64,000 nt of DNA from Plenodomus lindquistii (Eukaryota; Ascomycota; Dothideomycetes; Pleosporales; Leptosphaeriaceae): assembly GCA_025504975.1 (NCBI GenBank), contig JANUWI010000001.1:3038001-3102000 (forward strand), given 5' to 3'. Of this stretch, positions 1 to 10,844 are shown piece by piece (the stretch's first letter is position 1; every line of letters starts with the position of its first letter). The translations under genes and the position numbers were made by a program. The notes below the pieces were generated by a model, which did no database searches, was not told where the DNA came from, and saw nothing but the letters and a program-made list of their open reading frames with translations.

Positions 1-443
1 CACCGCAAGCGCACAGCAATCGAAGTTGAGGCTGGAGCACAGCCCATGAGCAATTCGATAGTATCACAGCAAATTTTCTTCCTCGAGTCCCTACCTGATG
101 GCAAAGGATGTCAATGAAAAAAGGTGGCAGTGAGCGTGCCATAATCGGTTGGGCCTGACGTATTGATTGGTACTTCTTTTCTGGAGACGCACAGTGACAT
201 TACAAACAAGTATCTGCAAGCAGATACAAGTTGTAGCCTTGAAGCACTATGGCCGCGCGCAGTATGACCGAGTCATCCAGAGAAGATAGTCAATCGTTGT
301 CAGTCCAACCACCCACACTAGAGGACGAGTCTTTTCAGATCCCAAGCCCAGTAGCCACTCGATCCGAGGATCGATGGTGGACTCATCCGTACAACCGCAG
401 CATGTAAACATGTTGTGCGCTGACAGCAGAACCAGGTACTTAC

Positions 444-565
444 GCCGGAAGGTCGCAGTTGGTGTTGGTTCCTGTATGGTACTTTCGCGGTATCACCACG
501 AGAGAGCTCATATCGCTGGTCAAATGCGTCAAGAGGTCATCGGGGTTGATCGTTGAATAGGCCAT
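444..565 (-). CDS. possible first coding exon of an unidentified gene (partial)
   Basis: Reading down from position 565, an ATG in good context (preceded by TTGCC) opens a 40-codon frame beginning MAYSTINPDDLL and ending NTNCDLPA. It runs into a consensus GTAAGT donor at 443-442. A TATATAA-like element lies about 105 nt upstream on the same strand, near 671-678. The downstream exon could not be fixed. An acceptor after GATCGAG would add about a dozen residues (GYWAWDLKRLVL) before a stop, giving a peptide of about 53 residues. Other acceptors also end quickly. The gene may be very small, truncated or decayed. I do not recognise a family. Confidence 0.3.
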
Positions 566-936
566 GGCAAGCTTGTCGGGTCCAGGAATGCTCAGCGCGG
601 TGCCGGCTACTCGAGGGACAGTTTCCCTGAAGAAGAAAAAAGAAGAGGAGAGGGAGGGAGGAGCGAGATTATATAGGCTTCGGCTGCGGCGCTAGCTGAC
701 TTACACGTGACTATTGACGTGGCTGGGGCTGGTACCTGCGGCGGGGCTGGGCCAGAGGTGAAGTGAATGAGGGTGAAGATTGCGTAACCGACGTAGTGGT
801 GACTGGACCTGCGCCAGTTGCGTTTGTCACACACGCCGCGATTAAGGTGTCTGTGAACACCAGTACCGTAGGACTATTCCATTCGCGACCCGAGCTACCC
901 CGTCGAAAATCAGCGAAGCGTTGTGGAGCTTTCAAC

Positions 937-1805
937 ATGACGATGACACGTGCAGAGTACCGAGTGCGCGAGTTAGAGCAAGAGCTGGTGGGGATGAAAG
1001 CAGAGCACAACAACGAGAAAGCCGCACACGCAAACGAAAAAATGGCGCATCAGAAGACCCAAGAACAGGTCCGGAAACTGCAGAGCGAGCTGCTCAAGTC
1101 GAAACAGCTGCATCAAGAAGTTCAGACCGAGGTGCGACTCCTGGCGCTTGCTGCGAAGATGCATAAAAGCGAGGCCAAAGACATCGTATGCGACACAGAG
1201 GTTCATACTGATCACGTTGCGCTGCGTGCTTTACTCCCACACGCCCCAATACACCCGCCTCAAATCTACGACACCTCGAAACTACAATCCCTGGGTAACC
1301 AGCACACCAAGCCCTCCGAGATCACCGAGAAGGAAGGAGCCGAGCAAAAGAACCATCGAAAACGTACTTTGAACGCCATGAAGTAAGAAATTCCCGATGT
1401 CTGGGCTATCACGCATGAGCTGACCATCTCAGTGAAGAGACTTTCGGTCATCAGTCTGGCGCCAGTTCTAAATATCGCATCATCGTCTGCATCGCCTGCT
1501 ACGCCCACGGACTCCGCTGCGACACCGGCGAACCCTGCGAAAACTGTCTCAAAGTAGGCCTCAACTGTAAACGCGCAAAGTGCAAGGACTTCGAAGCCGG
1601 GAAGTGTCAGCGACAGAGCTGCCTGAGGGCCCATCGACCGGATCTCAAGACCTACAGTAACATTGTCGAAGCCGGCCATGTGCGCAAGAAACCTGCAAGG
1701 GAGCCGCCGGCGAAGAGATTCAAGAGCGACACAGATGACAAGAGCGATGACGACGATGAGAGGCGTGGCGGGAGACCGGAGCGCCCCATCCAGTCATCTT
1801 TCTAG
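937..1805 (+). CDS. coiled-coil protein with Zn2Cys6-like cluster plus CCCH zinc finger
   Basis: Two exons, 937-1382 and 1433-1805, with a 50-nt GTAAGA...CTCAG intron, encode 272 residues. The N-terminal part (about residues 5-75) is charged and heptad-like (RVRELEQELVGM), so a coiled coil is likely. After the intron comes a cysteine block with spacing C-x2-C-x6-C-x5-C-x2-C-x6-C, which is the Zn2Cys6 pattern of fungal transcription factors. A C-x7-C-x4-C-x3-H block follows almost directly, which is the CCCH pattern usually linked to RNA binding. The tail is acidic and basic (KRFKSDTDDKSDDDDERR). The Zn2Cys6-like block is C-terminal and lacks the usual basic linker and middle homology region, so a classical Gal4-type activator is unlikely. 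An upstream in-frame ATG at 763 exists, but the ATG at 937 suits the coding composition better. A nucleic-acid-binding role is inferred; the family is not named. Confidence 0.75.
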
Positions 1806-2365
1806 ACTGCTGAGACAACAGCGAAATCTTTGTGGCGAAGAATATGGGAGGAGAGGGCAAGAGGCGCAGTGTCGTATTGTTAGTGGCTGGAACACACTTT
1901 TGTTGTAACGACATCTAGACATTGGGAGAATAAAGTGTCGCACTGCATGTAGATAGTAGCATTATTACACAGGCTCAATCCTCATTGTATCCTTCCCTCT
2001 GTCAGTACTGTTGACGTCTTGATCTCGGATCTCGCAGAGATTTCACCAACGTCATCCCACCCCCGATGTTTCGACTCCACCAGTAATGTAGTAGAAGTGT
2101 ATTTTGCGCTTTATACGAAAACGAGGGCGTTCCAGTGCAATTCTTGTAAGCTACACTTCTCCAATTCAGCCACTTCATCAGAGCGTCCAATAGTCTCAAG
2201 TACATGATTGCCGACATTGGGCAAGTTACAGAGACTTTTGTACATTTTTTATTAGTCTTGATATCCAAAAACAGCCTACAGTATTGTTTGCGGAACGCCG
2301 CTCAGGAAAGATCCAGAATGCCAGGCGTACGACTCGCGACCTCGTCCTCAATGTCAACCCATGTA
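1806..2365. other. intergenic, no gene seen
   Basis: A 560-bp spacer between the convergent zinc-finger gene and the rhodopsin-like gene. It should hold both 3' ends. I see no repeat, RNA gene or coding signal in it. Confidence 0.5.
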
Positions 2366-3610
2366 CTAACGTCTCCCTGTATCCATGACCGTGATCTCCG
2401 CATCCTTCCCAGAAGGCTCGTACTGAGTCCCAGCGGAATCCCCCAAGCACACATTCTCTCTTGTTTTGGCCCGACCCTTGTCACCAACTCTCACTCCCAT
2501 CTTCATAGCCTCTCCGGCACCCAAGCCCGCCAGCTGTTGACTCCGGGATCGCTGGAAGAACGGGTGCGCAGCGAAGCGATGTGTATCGGTGGAAGTGCGC
2601 TGTGTCTGAGCCGCGCGATAGGCAGCAAAGTACACGGGACAACAGCCTATACAGACCGCTATTGCAGATTCCGCAGTCGTCCAGATCAGCACTATTATCG
2701 GTTTCGTGGTTTCGGAGTAGCGTCCAGAGGCGATGTGCGCTGTGCGAATAGTGGCGACTGTGATGCACAAAAAGCCTGAAGAAAAGAGTCCAAACAGTGC
2801 GATCTTCTGTGCACGGGGAACCTGTAGGTTCCAGGTGATACGTATGGGGAGGATCATGACTGAGGGCGTTAGAATCGTACCCAGGAAGAGACAAGAGACG
2901 TACTCAGAAGATCCGAAGATATGGTCAGCGCATAACCGACGTAGAGAGTCACGCCTATGCCGCGGACACTCCTAGGGCCAGAGCAGGGTAAACCGTCCCT
3001 CATCATTCTTCCGAAGTCTTTGCAGCTCAAAGTATAGCTGATTATGCTTCCAATGAAGCCCTATCCTACGATTAACGCGAATTAACACATATCAGGCACA
3101 ATGGCTTACCATGACGCAAAATATGCAGACGGCCCACCAAGCATGCGTGTATGCTCTCGGCTGTCCCGCCAGCAGCTTCTTGTAGAGTGCAAGCAGAGAA
3201 AGCTTCACACACAGCAGAGATGTCCAGGATAACAGCATGATGCCAAACATTTGTCGCACATACTGCTTGACGATCAGTCCCGGTGTGTATCTTGGTGAGA
3301 CGCCTGGGCCGTTGTCGATGACCTCGTACGCTCTTGGTATTCCGACGATGTCGCACATCGCCATTGCGAAGAAGAATATGAACGCCGCATATATCAGGTA
3401 GTCTTGTGGCTCCAGGCGCTTTTTCAATGATCGTTGCAGCCACGCGCGGGCGAGAATGGCGATTGTGGCCAGCGCCAACACACCGTACATGATCTCGAGA
3501 AAACCTGCATTGACTGATCGCGCAAGAAGAGATTAGTCTGATGTCTCGAATGTTCCAGGGCGCATATGCTGCGTACACAATCGTGCGGTAGAGAGATTTG
3601 TACTCGCCAT
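2366..3610 (-). CDS. Fung_rhodopsin-family seven-helix integral membrane protein
   Basis: Four exons on the minus strand (3610-3577, 3504-3110, 3060-2904, 2859-2366) separated by introns of 72, 49 and 44 nt give 359 residues. All junctions are GT-AG and keep frame. The product has the layout of the fungal rhodopsin-domain/PTH11-like membrane proteins: a first helix (YGVLALATIAILARAW), the family-typical QDYLIYAA stretch opening the next helix, a helix reading CVKLSLLALYKKLL, a loop with GFIGSIISYTLSC, then the TISSDLLIMILPIRITWNLQ segment and two further helices. The roughly 110-residue tail is hydrophilic and cytosolic by analogy. Family members are plasma-membrane proteins of mostly unknown ligand, some linked to surface sensing or effector secretion. 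No retinal lysine is evident. The 34-nt first exon is the weakest part of the model. A decayed relative lies just upstream (4113-5330). Confidence 0.8.
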
Positions 3611-4112
3611 GACTATGGCCAAATGTCCAATGTGGGGCGAGTGCGAAGATGGAAGTGTGGAGAAGTGAGTGCGAAGAAACGAGCGCCCTCCCGAATGCGG
3701 ATGACTATTAAAGTGGGTCAAGCACGGTCGGCTTGATGACAGGGCGGCGACAGCTTGAGGGCTAGGTGCCGTACTCGCGGTGAACCTGCCTTGACATCGG
3801 AGCCTTTCGAGAGATGAAGTGAAAATCTTAACTCGTTCTCTCAATTTCCCGCGTTTGCACCAAGGCCAAAGGTGCACCTCAAGGTTGACGCTGCAGTCTG
3901 TTGCATAAACAATCAAAATGATAGAATTCCGACGGTGAGAAGGGTTGAGAGAGATAATTGATAAAGAGCTGTGCAATGGGGGGCAAGAAGTGGGGTATAA
4001 GCTGTAGTCTGAGAGTCGCAAATGAGTGGGGGTTCCGTAGTGATGAGCAGCCTGCTTACACAAACACGAATGGATGGAATCACACCCGTCATCTTGCATG
4101 ACTCCGTGATGA
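3611..4112. other. intergenic, promoter side of the rhodopsin-like gene
   Basis: About 500 bp between the intact gene and its decayed neighbour. It must contain the promoter of the intact gene. I cannot pick out a convincing TATA box or other element. Confidence 0.4.
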
Positions 4113-5330
4113 TCAATGGGATCTGTTCACCGCTAGAGCTTCTGGAATTTTTGACTGCCTATGAGCTTGCTCCACGGTGGTCGTGACTGTGATTCCTTTG
4201 CCGTAGGATGCGAACTCTTCTTGACTACTGTCTACGTCATTCCACAAGCGGTTGTTTCTTGGGCCTTTCGCACGACCGGTACCAAAAATCACCGTGTTAA
4301 TTTCAACTGCCTGTGTATTCGCTCGGCTTTCCAAAGATCGATTTTGGTCATGACGTTGGTAACCGTGTGTGTCGTATGAGTTGCGCGGTCTGTGGGATGC
4401 GCGATAAAGAATGGCGAAAGCTGGCCAGCAACCGATACAGATCGCTATGGAAGCTTCAATCAGAGTCCAAAGACCCAATCAGATAGTACTTAAAGAGACT
4501 TTATTCCCTGTCTTTGTACCAATATAGACAACCCAGATTGTTACGAAGCCTATGAATATAAATTCAGATGCAATAAGTGCAATCACCCCCAATTTTCTGA
4601 CCACATGCCATCTATAAATTCCATACAAGTCGTGTTGGAAGTATCATAACTATGAGCGTGAGTTTGGGAAAAGCATGCGTAGAAGTGATGGCGGGCGTAG
4701 CATACTCATAAGGTCTGATAGTATATCGACCGCATGCAAGGCATACAAGCTAGCAAACCAGCCAACAATGCTTCGCTGACCTGAGCACTCGCCTGTTTCC
4801 AGCATAGCCGCGAGGTCGAGGCAGAAAGTCAGATAAGATGGCGCACTCAACCAAAAACTTCATGCATATCAGCAGATATTCCAATGGTGCGAAGTTCAAC
4901 TGACCATTAAGCAGAAGATAAACACGACTCACCGACCTTATAATATACTGCTAGCAACCCTTCCATCAATTCCTTGTACAATGCCAACACCGAGAACTTT
5001 ACCAACCATAAAGCCAGCTAAAACAAGGTAGTCGTCACAAACATGACCCGTGTAAAGTACAAAGTCGTCCTCAAGTAATAGCCAGGGCTAGTGCGCCCAC
5101 CCTGTATTTCCTAATTTTGTGTATTCTAGGTATCGTGGTCGGATAGCAGATCAGAATGGTAAGAAAGAAAATGTATGCGGCGTAAATGAGGTAGTCCTGA
5201 GCCTCCATAGACTTCTTGTGAAAGATCTAAGTCCATACGCGTACGAGCATAAATGCTGAAGCCAAGATGCTCATAGTGTAGGACACTTGAAAGAAATACT
5301 TCTTTGAGACTGATGTTGCAGGCGTAAGTT
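4113..5330 (-). pseudogene. decayed tandem copy of the Fung_rhodopsin gene
   Basis: On the minus strand, pieces matching the intact neighbour at 2366-3610 appear in the same order but in changing frames and with stops. Around 5260-5150 the sequence reads SILASAFMLVRVWT, a stop, then IFHKKSMEAQDYLIYAAYIFF, which aligns with the first two helices. Around 5010-4930 it reads LVKFSVLALYKELM just after another stop. Around 4640-4520 it reads MILPTRLVWNL followed by a stop and then, in shifted frame, FIFIGFVTIWVVYIG. Only the last segment (4478-4113, ASIAICIGCWPAFAILYRAS and the hydrophilic tail) is still open. At least three stops and several frame changes make a functional product very unlikely. 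The copy looks more AT-rich than the intact gene, which would suit repeat-induced point mutation, but this was not measured. The limits are approximate. Confidence 0.75.
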
Positions 5331-7055
5331 AGCTTTCTTCCAAAAGTTGTTCCTTTGTCCTCATTACTCGTCCAGCTCTGCGTATATATCAAACAGCATA
5401 TCCAGTGTCATGAGCCTAGACTAACAAGAATTGGTAGCATTAAAACAAATCAAAACCACAATAATGGAGCACATTTGACCTAAAGAGACAGAAGATAACT
5501 TGAGAACCTGCAGGTGGCAGAAAAATATAGTTCTGATTAAGTTAACTGGCAAAAGCAAGAAAAGGCCCAGGCATGCATTTGGTGCACTAGACCGTGCCTA
5601 TATGGTACAGCACGACTTTCAATTGCCGATGAATCAGATTTCGGGTGTGGGAGTATCAAGAGTCCCCCTAGACACCAGATGAGCTCCATTTGCGCAGAAT
5701 CTTGACAAGTTTGCTTGGTGTTCAAAGCTGTTGAACTATGAAGTGAGTTCGACACTCTCTAACTTGAAATAGACAACACTTGAAGGACTTTGTAACAACG
5801 AAAAACATGTCATGTTACTCGTCCTAAGTAGTAATTACCGCTTTCCCAAAAGTCACGTGTTGACAGTCAGCGCTGCTAGGCCAATTATCACGCCCACATC
5901 TGTAGACACAGCGGAGTCAACAAATCAGACTAAAGTAACAAACGACGTGGCTTTTGGGGCGCCGGTGCGCTTGAGTATCATATTCTTCAGTACGCAGATC
6001 TGTTCACGACGGCCGCTAGCTTTGGCAGCAATACAAGAGCGAAGTCCAACGCGATTGAAAGGAGCTCGGGATGTGAGTCTAAAACATTGCCATGGTCCGT
6101 TGTTCCGTTCTCCAGGGGTGGGATTCATAATCGCAATATTCAAGTGGGAAGGTGGGACGATAGAGCTCTGTAATCAAAATTCACCACTAAGGTAAGGTCT
6201 AGTATAAGACAGGAGGCGAGACGGGAAGCGGGTGAATCTCATGCGCCAACAGGAGAGGGAGGAGCATGTTCCCGCCCCATCAGTTCGGCCGCAGACCACA
6301 TGTCATCTCTGATGCAGCGAGTGGTTTTGTGCCTACGAGTGCAAAAGGACGGATGCACCATTCTCTACTGAGTATCCTTTTTCTATATCCTACCAGATAA
6401 TCGTGCAGAGGAACGCTCTTCTGGACGGGCTAACCTCGCGGCTCCTATAAAGACGTTCAATGCAGGAGACTGGCGCAGCCCTGCATATATGTACGCTCAC
6501 AAAACAAGCCAGCAGCCCGTTTCTCCTACAGGTTATCGGAAGATTATGCTCTACATTCACCGCTACCGTGTCTCGCACCATCGACTAATTCTCGAACCGA
6601 ATAGACATTACCTTGCAAACTCAGAGATGGGTTATTATCCTGCTAGGCTTGAATAGCAAGAAGTCTCACAGTCCCGTTGAGCCGAGTAGGGATGTAAAGG
6701 CAGACGGATGTGCTAGACTCAACGACCGAACATCCGTGGGCCTTCTCATCACACAAACTCGTAGAAACGCCTTCCGGATCATCCAGACACGGCCGTGACT
6801 CGTATATACCTCGCGTATGATGCAGTTCCACGTCCTCCGTAAGCCCTAGCACCGAGGATGGCTGGTGGAGCTGTGAACAATAGATTACGGCCTTGTCACG
6901 CCGTTAATCCACGATGTGTTAGGGTATCTTGTTTACAAAACCCTAGCAATTCGTTCTAGACCTTGAATCGACGGCTTCTTGCGGGAATAAACACTTGGTA
7001 GTGGGTTGAGAGGGCTACGTCCCGGCACGTAGTGTACCCTTCCGTATCACCAGCT
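5331..7055. other. gene-poor tract, nothing recognised
   Basis: About 1.7 kb with only short, compositionally poor open frames on both strands. No domain, repeat or RNA gene was recognised. Together with the neighbouring pseudogene it may be a decayed segment. Confidence 0.4.
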
Positions 7056-7219
7056 TGGCTTCGGTCGTAATCCGCTCGGTGCTGACAGCCATGTTATATT
7101 TATCGCGCATCCATGTATTTGTCGCGATCGATCTATCTGGCTTCGGTCGTAATTCGCTCAGTGCTGACAGCCATAATATATTTATCGCGCATCCATTTCT
7201 TCGTCGGGTTCGATCTATC
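7056..7219 (+). repeat. 82-bp direct repeat, two copies, in the oxidoreductase promoter
   Basis: The block starting TGGCTTCGGTCGTAAT at 7056 is repeated from 7138 to 7219 with a period of 82 bp. The copies are near identical. Differences include TCCG versus TTCG, CGGT versus CAGT, and ATGTTATATTT versus ATAATATATTT. Each copy carries one TATA-like stretch (near 7092 and 7173). The second lies about 90-100 nt before the ATG at 7273, a reasonable place for a core promoter. A shorter echo (GTTTCCCAACGCA and GTTTCTCAACGCA) follows just before the start codon. Confidence 0.8.
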
Positions 7220-7272
7220 AGTTTCCCAACGCACTCTCGCTATTTTCAATCCATTAGTTTCTCAACGCAGGC

Positions 7273-9033
7273 ATGAAGAAAGGCTCTCTATTTGCAACAC
7301 TCTTTGCTGGCGTGGTGGCCCAAACAGCATTCGAACCAGCTGACTTCAACATTACAGAAGCTTTACTTGACAACGGTGTCAATATTTCTGCAATCCCTAG
7401 CCTAACACCTTCCGGGGAGCAATCATTGCTTAGTAGATGTTCAGCCGCTGTGGGTAGTCCCGTTGCGGAGAGAACGAAGCTGTGGGGACTAACAAATATT
7501 TAGTGTACGTCTCTCAACGCAATCTTTGGTGATGGTCTAGTAGAGGCGAAGTCAGAAAGCGCGTACACGGCCTTTGTCACCAATTTCTGGTCAGCTCAAC
7601 AGAGGGAGATATCCCCACAATGTATCTTCAAGCCCGAGAAAGCACTGGATGTCTCAACGGCTATTCTTCTTGCGCGCCTCACACAATGCCCATTCGCGGC
7701 TAGAAGTGGAGGACATTCGGCTGTACCCGGTGGGTCAAACATTGAGGGTGGTCTTACCATCAGTTTCGAAAATATGAGCAAGTTTGCCGTATCGAGCGAC
7801 AAGAAGATCGTGTCCTTCCAGCCAGGTCACACTTGGTTTGATATCTATACGGCTTTGGAAAAAGACAATCTAACTGTCATTGGAGGCCGCGTAAGTAACC
7901 CTTCAGACCTAGCACGCTTTACAAGCTGACGTGAAATCAGGTGGCCAGCGTGGGTGTTGGTGGTCTGCCTTTAGGAGGAGGTAAGAGAATCGGTATTTCC
8001 GGTTGCTTTCGATGAATCACTGATTGAACGTTTCATAGGAATCTCCTACTTTTCCAGTGAGTATGGATTAGCCTGCGATAATGTTGAGTCATACGAGCTT
8101 GTCACGGCATCTGGAGTGATCATCACGGTCAGCTCTACATCCTTTCCCGACCTATACTGGGCTTTACGCGGCGGTGGAAACAACTTCGGCCTCGTTACAC
8201 AGTTCAACTTGCAAGCCGTAGCTCGGGCACCGACAATGTGGGGCGGGGTGCGTGCATACACGGACACGCAATTCCCTGCTCTGATCAAAGCTTATTACAA
8301 CCTCGGCATGAATGCAAACAAAGACGGAAAGGCACATCAAATTCTTTCATTTGGATGGGAAGGTACTCCTGTCGCCAACGTTGAGCTTGAATACGCCGAT
8401 CCAAACCCAAATGCAACCATTCTTGCAGAATACAACGCAATCCCTGGTGCTCGTAGCGATCAAACTGGAATTAGAAGTCTCTCAGAAGTGGCCGCTCTAC
8501 TCGATGGCTCTTCTGGTCCTGGACTTCGACAAGCGTTTTGGACCTGGACTGTCAAGCTTGACGTAGAGATGGCCACCGTAACCAAGGACATCTTTTTCGA
8601 GGAGGTTACATCGATCTTAGATGCAGCGGATCTTGTCGCTGCTGTTTCGCTCCAAGTTCTCACCGATCCGATCTTGGAGAAGACCAAGATGAGAGGAGGC
8701 AATGCGCTTGGACTTGATTCAAATGATGGACCACTAATGCTTGTCCTCGTTTCTCTGAAATGGTCAGACAGCGCTGATGACTCCCGTATCAATCGTTTTG
8801 CCGCCAAGATAAAGGATCGCGCTATTGCAGCCGCCACAGCGAAGGGCAAAGCGAATGATTACTTGTTTATGAACTACGCCAGCCCTTACCAAGACCCAGT
8901 TACTAGTTATGGATCCGCGAACCAAGCAAGGCTCAAAGCCATCTCGAAGAAGTACGATCCCGCCGGTGTTTTCGAGACTTTACAACCTGGCTACTTCAAA
9001 CTTGAAGGAACTCCTTCGGGAACGGCACTATAG
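7273..9033 (+). CDS. secreted berberine-bridge-type FAD-linked oxidoreductase
   Basis: Four exons (7273-7449, 7504-7890, 7941-7980, 8039-9033) joined by GT-AG introns of 54, 50 and 58 nt give 532 residues. The start MKKGSLFATLFAGVVAQ looks like a signal peptide. The FAD-binding (PCMH/FAD_binding_4) domain includes FAARSGGHS, where the histidine near residue 130 is the expected covalent FAD attachment site. It also has the GGRVASVGVGGLPLGGG loop and the RGGGNNFGLVT motif. The second covalent site of plant berberine bridge enzyme is a cysteine in that loop. Here it is not a cysteine, so one-point attachment is expected. The BBE domain closes the protein (DYLFMNYASPYQDP, YDPAGVFETLQPGYFKL). Such enzymes oxidise sugars, alcohols or secondary-metabolite intermediates, and the substrate cannot be told here. 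The promoter contains the duplicated 82-bp block. Confidence 0.9.
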
Positions 9034-9395
9034 TCATGTTTGGTGTATCCTACCGCTAGCAAATTGAAATCCTTGCGAACTAGAAAGCAGAAACAAATTG
9101 TGCTTGAGTGTAACTGATCTATATGCATCTTGACGAACTACAACAGTCATCATCGCGGCGACATCATACAGCACTACGCTCATAATGCGCATGCGACAAT
9201 GTTGGGCGCAGCGTACGTACAATGTCGTGACTGAGACTTACTTAATTGTCCCTAAAACGGTCTTAACCTTCAGCGCAGTCTTCTCAAATCAATCGGAAAC
9301 ATTGAAAGCAAGCGCCTTCTCACTTTTGAGCCAAAACCACCACAGCTGGGTGAAGCAGGATCCATAACATCCACCGTACAATATTCTCTACCAGA
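9034..9395. other. intergenic, no feature seen
   Basis: About 360 bp between the oxidoreductase stop and the first kinase-like start. It must hold the terminator of one gene and the promoter of the next. Nothing specific was recognised. Confidence 0.4.
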
Positions 9396-10487
9396 ATGAA
9401 TCGGGTCTTGTTGTTACAGAATACTCCAGTTTGTGTCATCAAGTGGGACGATGTCAAAAAAGAACGACTGTTCTCGGCAATGTGCTCGACACGTTACACA
9501 CACATCAGCGAAGCTGGCTTCGGTCTCCGGAGCAGCGTACATTACTGCCTTCGCAAAGCTACCATTACATCCGCACAACGACAAGCCGCAGTCTCGAAGG
9601 ATAGGACCATCGACTACGGCCATCTCACAGACAAGCTAATCGTCGCCAAAGTCAATCATATTCCTGCACCAAACAAAGGTATGAAGAACGAGATCGAGCT
9701 TTTGAAAGCGATCCGTGATCAATCGGCCTCTCACTACGCACAGGACCGATTTTTCCAGCTTCTCAACTGGGACACATCCCGTATCATGCCACAGTGGTTT
9801 ACCACCTCAACATTCCCAATCGGGTGTTCTCTCGAACAACTGCAGTACCATTACGACGTTATGCCCGAGGAGTTCACGTGGCTGGTCTTCACCCAACTTC
9901 TCGAGGCACTCGACTTCATCCACAATGTCTGCGATCCACCGATTGCGCATGGAGACCTCTTTCCCTGCAACATTATGATTGGTTATCTGGAACATGACGA
10001 TAACATTTTATCCAGCTTACCACAGCTCAAGCTCATCGACTTTGAAAACTCCCGATTCTGCAAGCGAGAAAGAAACCTTGGGCCGTTGAATGATACGCTC
10101 TCGCACCCTGACAACCATGGTTTTGCATCAGATATCCTGCTGTCCATTCGTGTTCTTCACGTCATCGCCGGACTCCATCTATCAATCGCTGATTGTGGAG
10201 ATCCTGCAATCTACGATCCGGTCAAGTTCCCTGATATCCGCGCAGACTACGCAAAGTTGCACCTCCTGTATGCAACGCTCAGTACAAGTCAAAAGCTTGC
10301 TCATGATAACACTCCTTGGGTTCTGCAAAGCTTGTACAATCACTTCTCGCCGCACGCATATAGAAAACTTGCTACGATCTCCGAATCTGCCGAGAACCAG
10401 ATGCGCGATATCATTTTTAAGGCGGCGCGGCCGAAGTATGAAGAGATGCAGCGGAAGCTTGTTGAGGTGGTGGACACGCTGGAGTAA
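9396..10487 (+). CDS. kinase-fold protein (atypical protein kinase-like), copy 1
   Basis: A single open frame of 363 residues with the core marks of a protein-kinase-like fold. A lysine sits in LIVAKVNHI (near 85) and a glutamate in KNEIELLKAI (near 99-101). The catalytic loop reads AHGDLFPCN (HGD at 185-187, Asn at 192), and the metal-binding motif is DFE (215-217) in place of DFG. The glycine-rich loop (SEAGFGLRSSVHY) is weak. HGD instead of HRD resembles the aminoglycoside/choline/FunK1-like kinase groups more than typical Ser/Thr kinases, so the substrate may be a protein or a small molecule. The ATG at 9396 gives the full frame. An internal ATG at 9483 (MCSTRYTHIS) is an alternative. A related but frame-broken gene follows at once, pointing to local duplication. 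Confidence 0.7.
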   Translation: MNRVLLLQNTPVCVIKWDDVKKERLFSAMCSTRYTHISEAGFGLRSSVHYCLRKATITSAQRQAAVSKDRTIDYGHLTDKLIVAKVNHIPAPNKGMKNEIELLKAIRDQSASHYAQDRFFQLLNWDTSRIMPQWFTTSTFPIGCSLEQLQYHYDVMPEEFTWLVFTQLLEALDFIHNVCDPPIAHGDLFPCNIMIGYLEHDDNILSSLPQLKLIDFENSRFCKRERNLGPLNDTLSHPDNHGFASDILLSIRVLHVIAGLHLSIADCGDPAIYDPVKFPDIRADYAKLHLLYATLSTSQKLAHDNTPWVLQSLYNHFSPHAYRKLATISESAENQMRDIIFKAARPKYEEMQRKLVEVVDTLE

Positions 10488-10844
10488 GCTGTCAGTCATG
10501 TGTCTTCCAAACCCTTGATCTGATACGCACCAACATATCAAGCGACGTGAACCTGTGCGTCATAAAATTAAATCATTCCTACAAAATCTGTCTGAATATG
10601 TGAGTCAACCTGTCCTTCCCACTGCCGTATGAATGAAACCATTGTCAAATCGTACCTCAGCGATGTCTTATCCACAACGTTCAGTCCTGCGAGATGAATG
10701 AAAACAGGAGACATTGTAACTTGTGAAAAGACCCAACATTCTCTTCCCGTCGCCACCCCCAGTTTTTCCGTTTGAACGCCTGACATGATGTCAATTCCAC
10801 AGAGCTACACCGTTCGCTCAACTCAGCCTCTCACAAATTGTAAC
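10488..10844. other. intergenic between the two kinase-like genes
   Basis: About 360 bp. No recognisable element or repeat. Confidence 0.4.
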
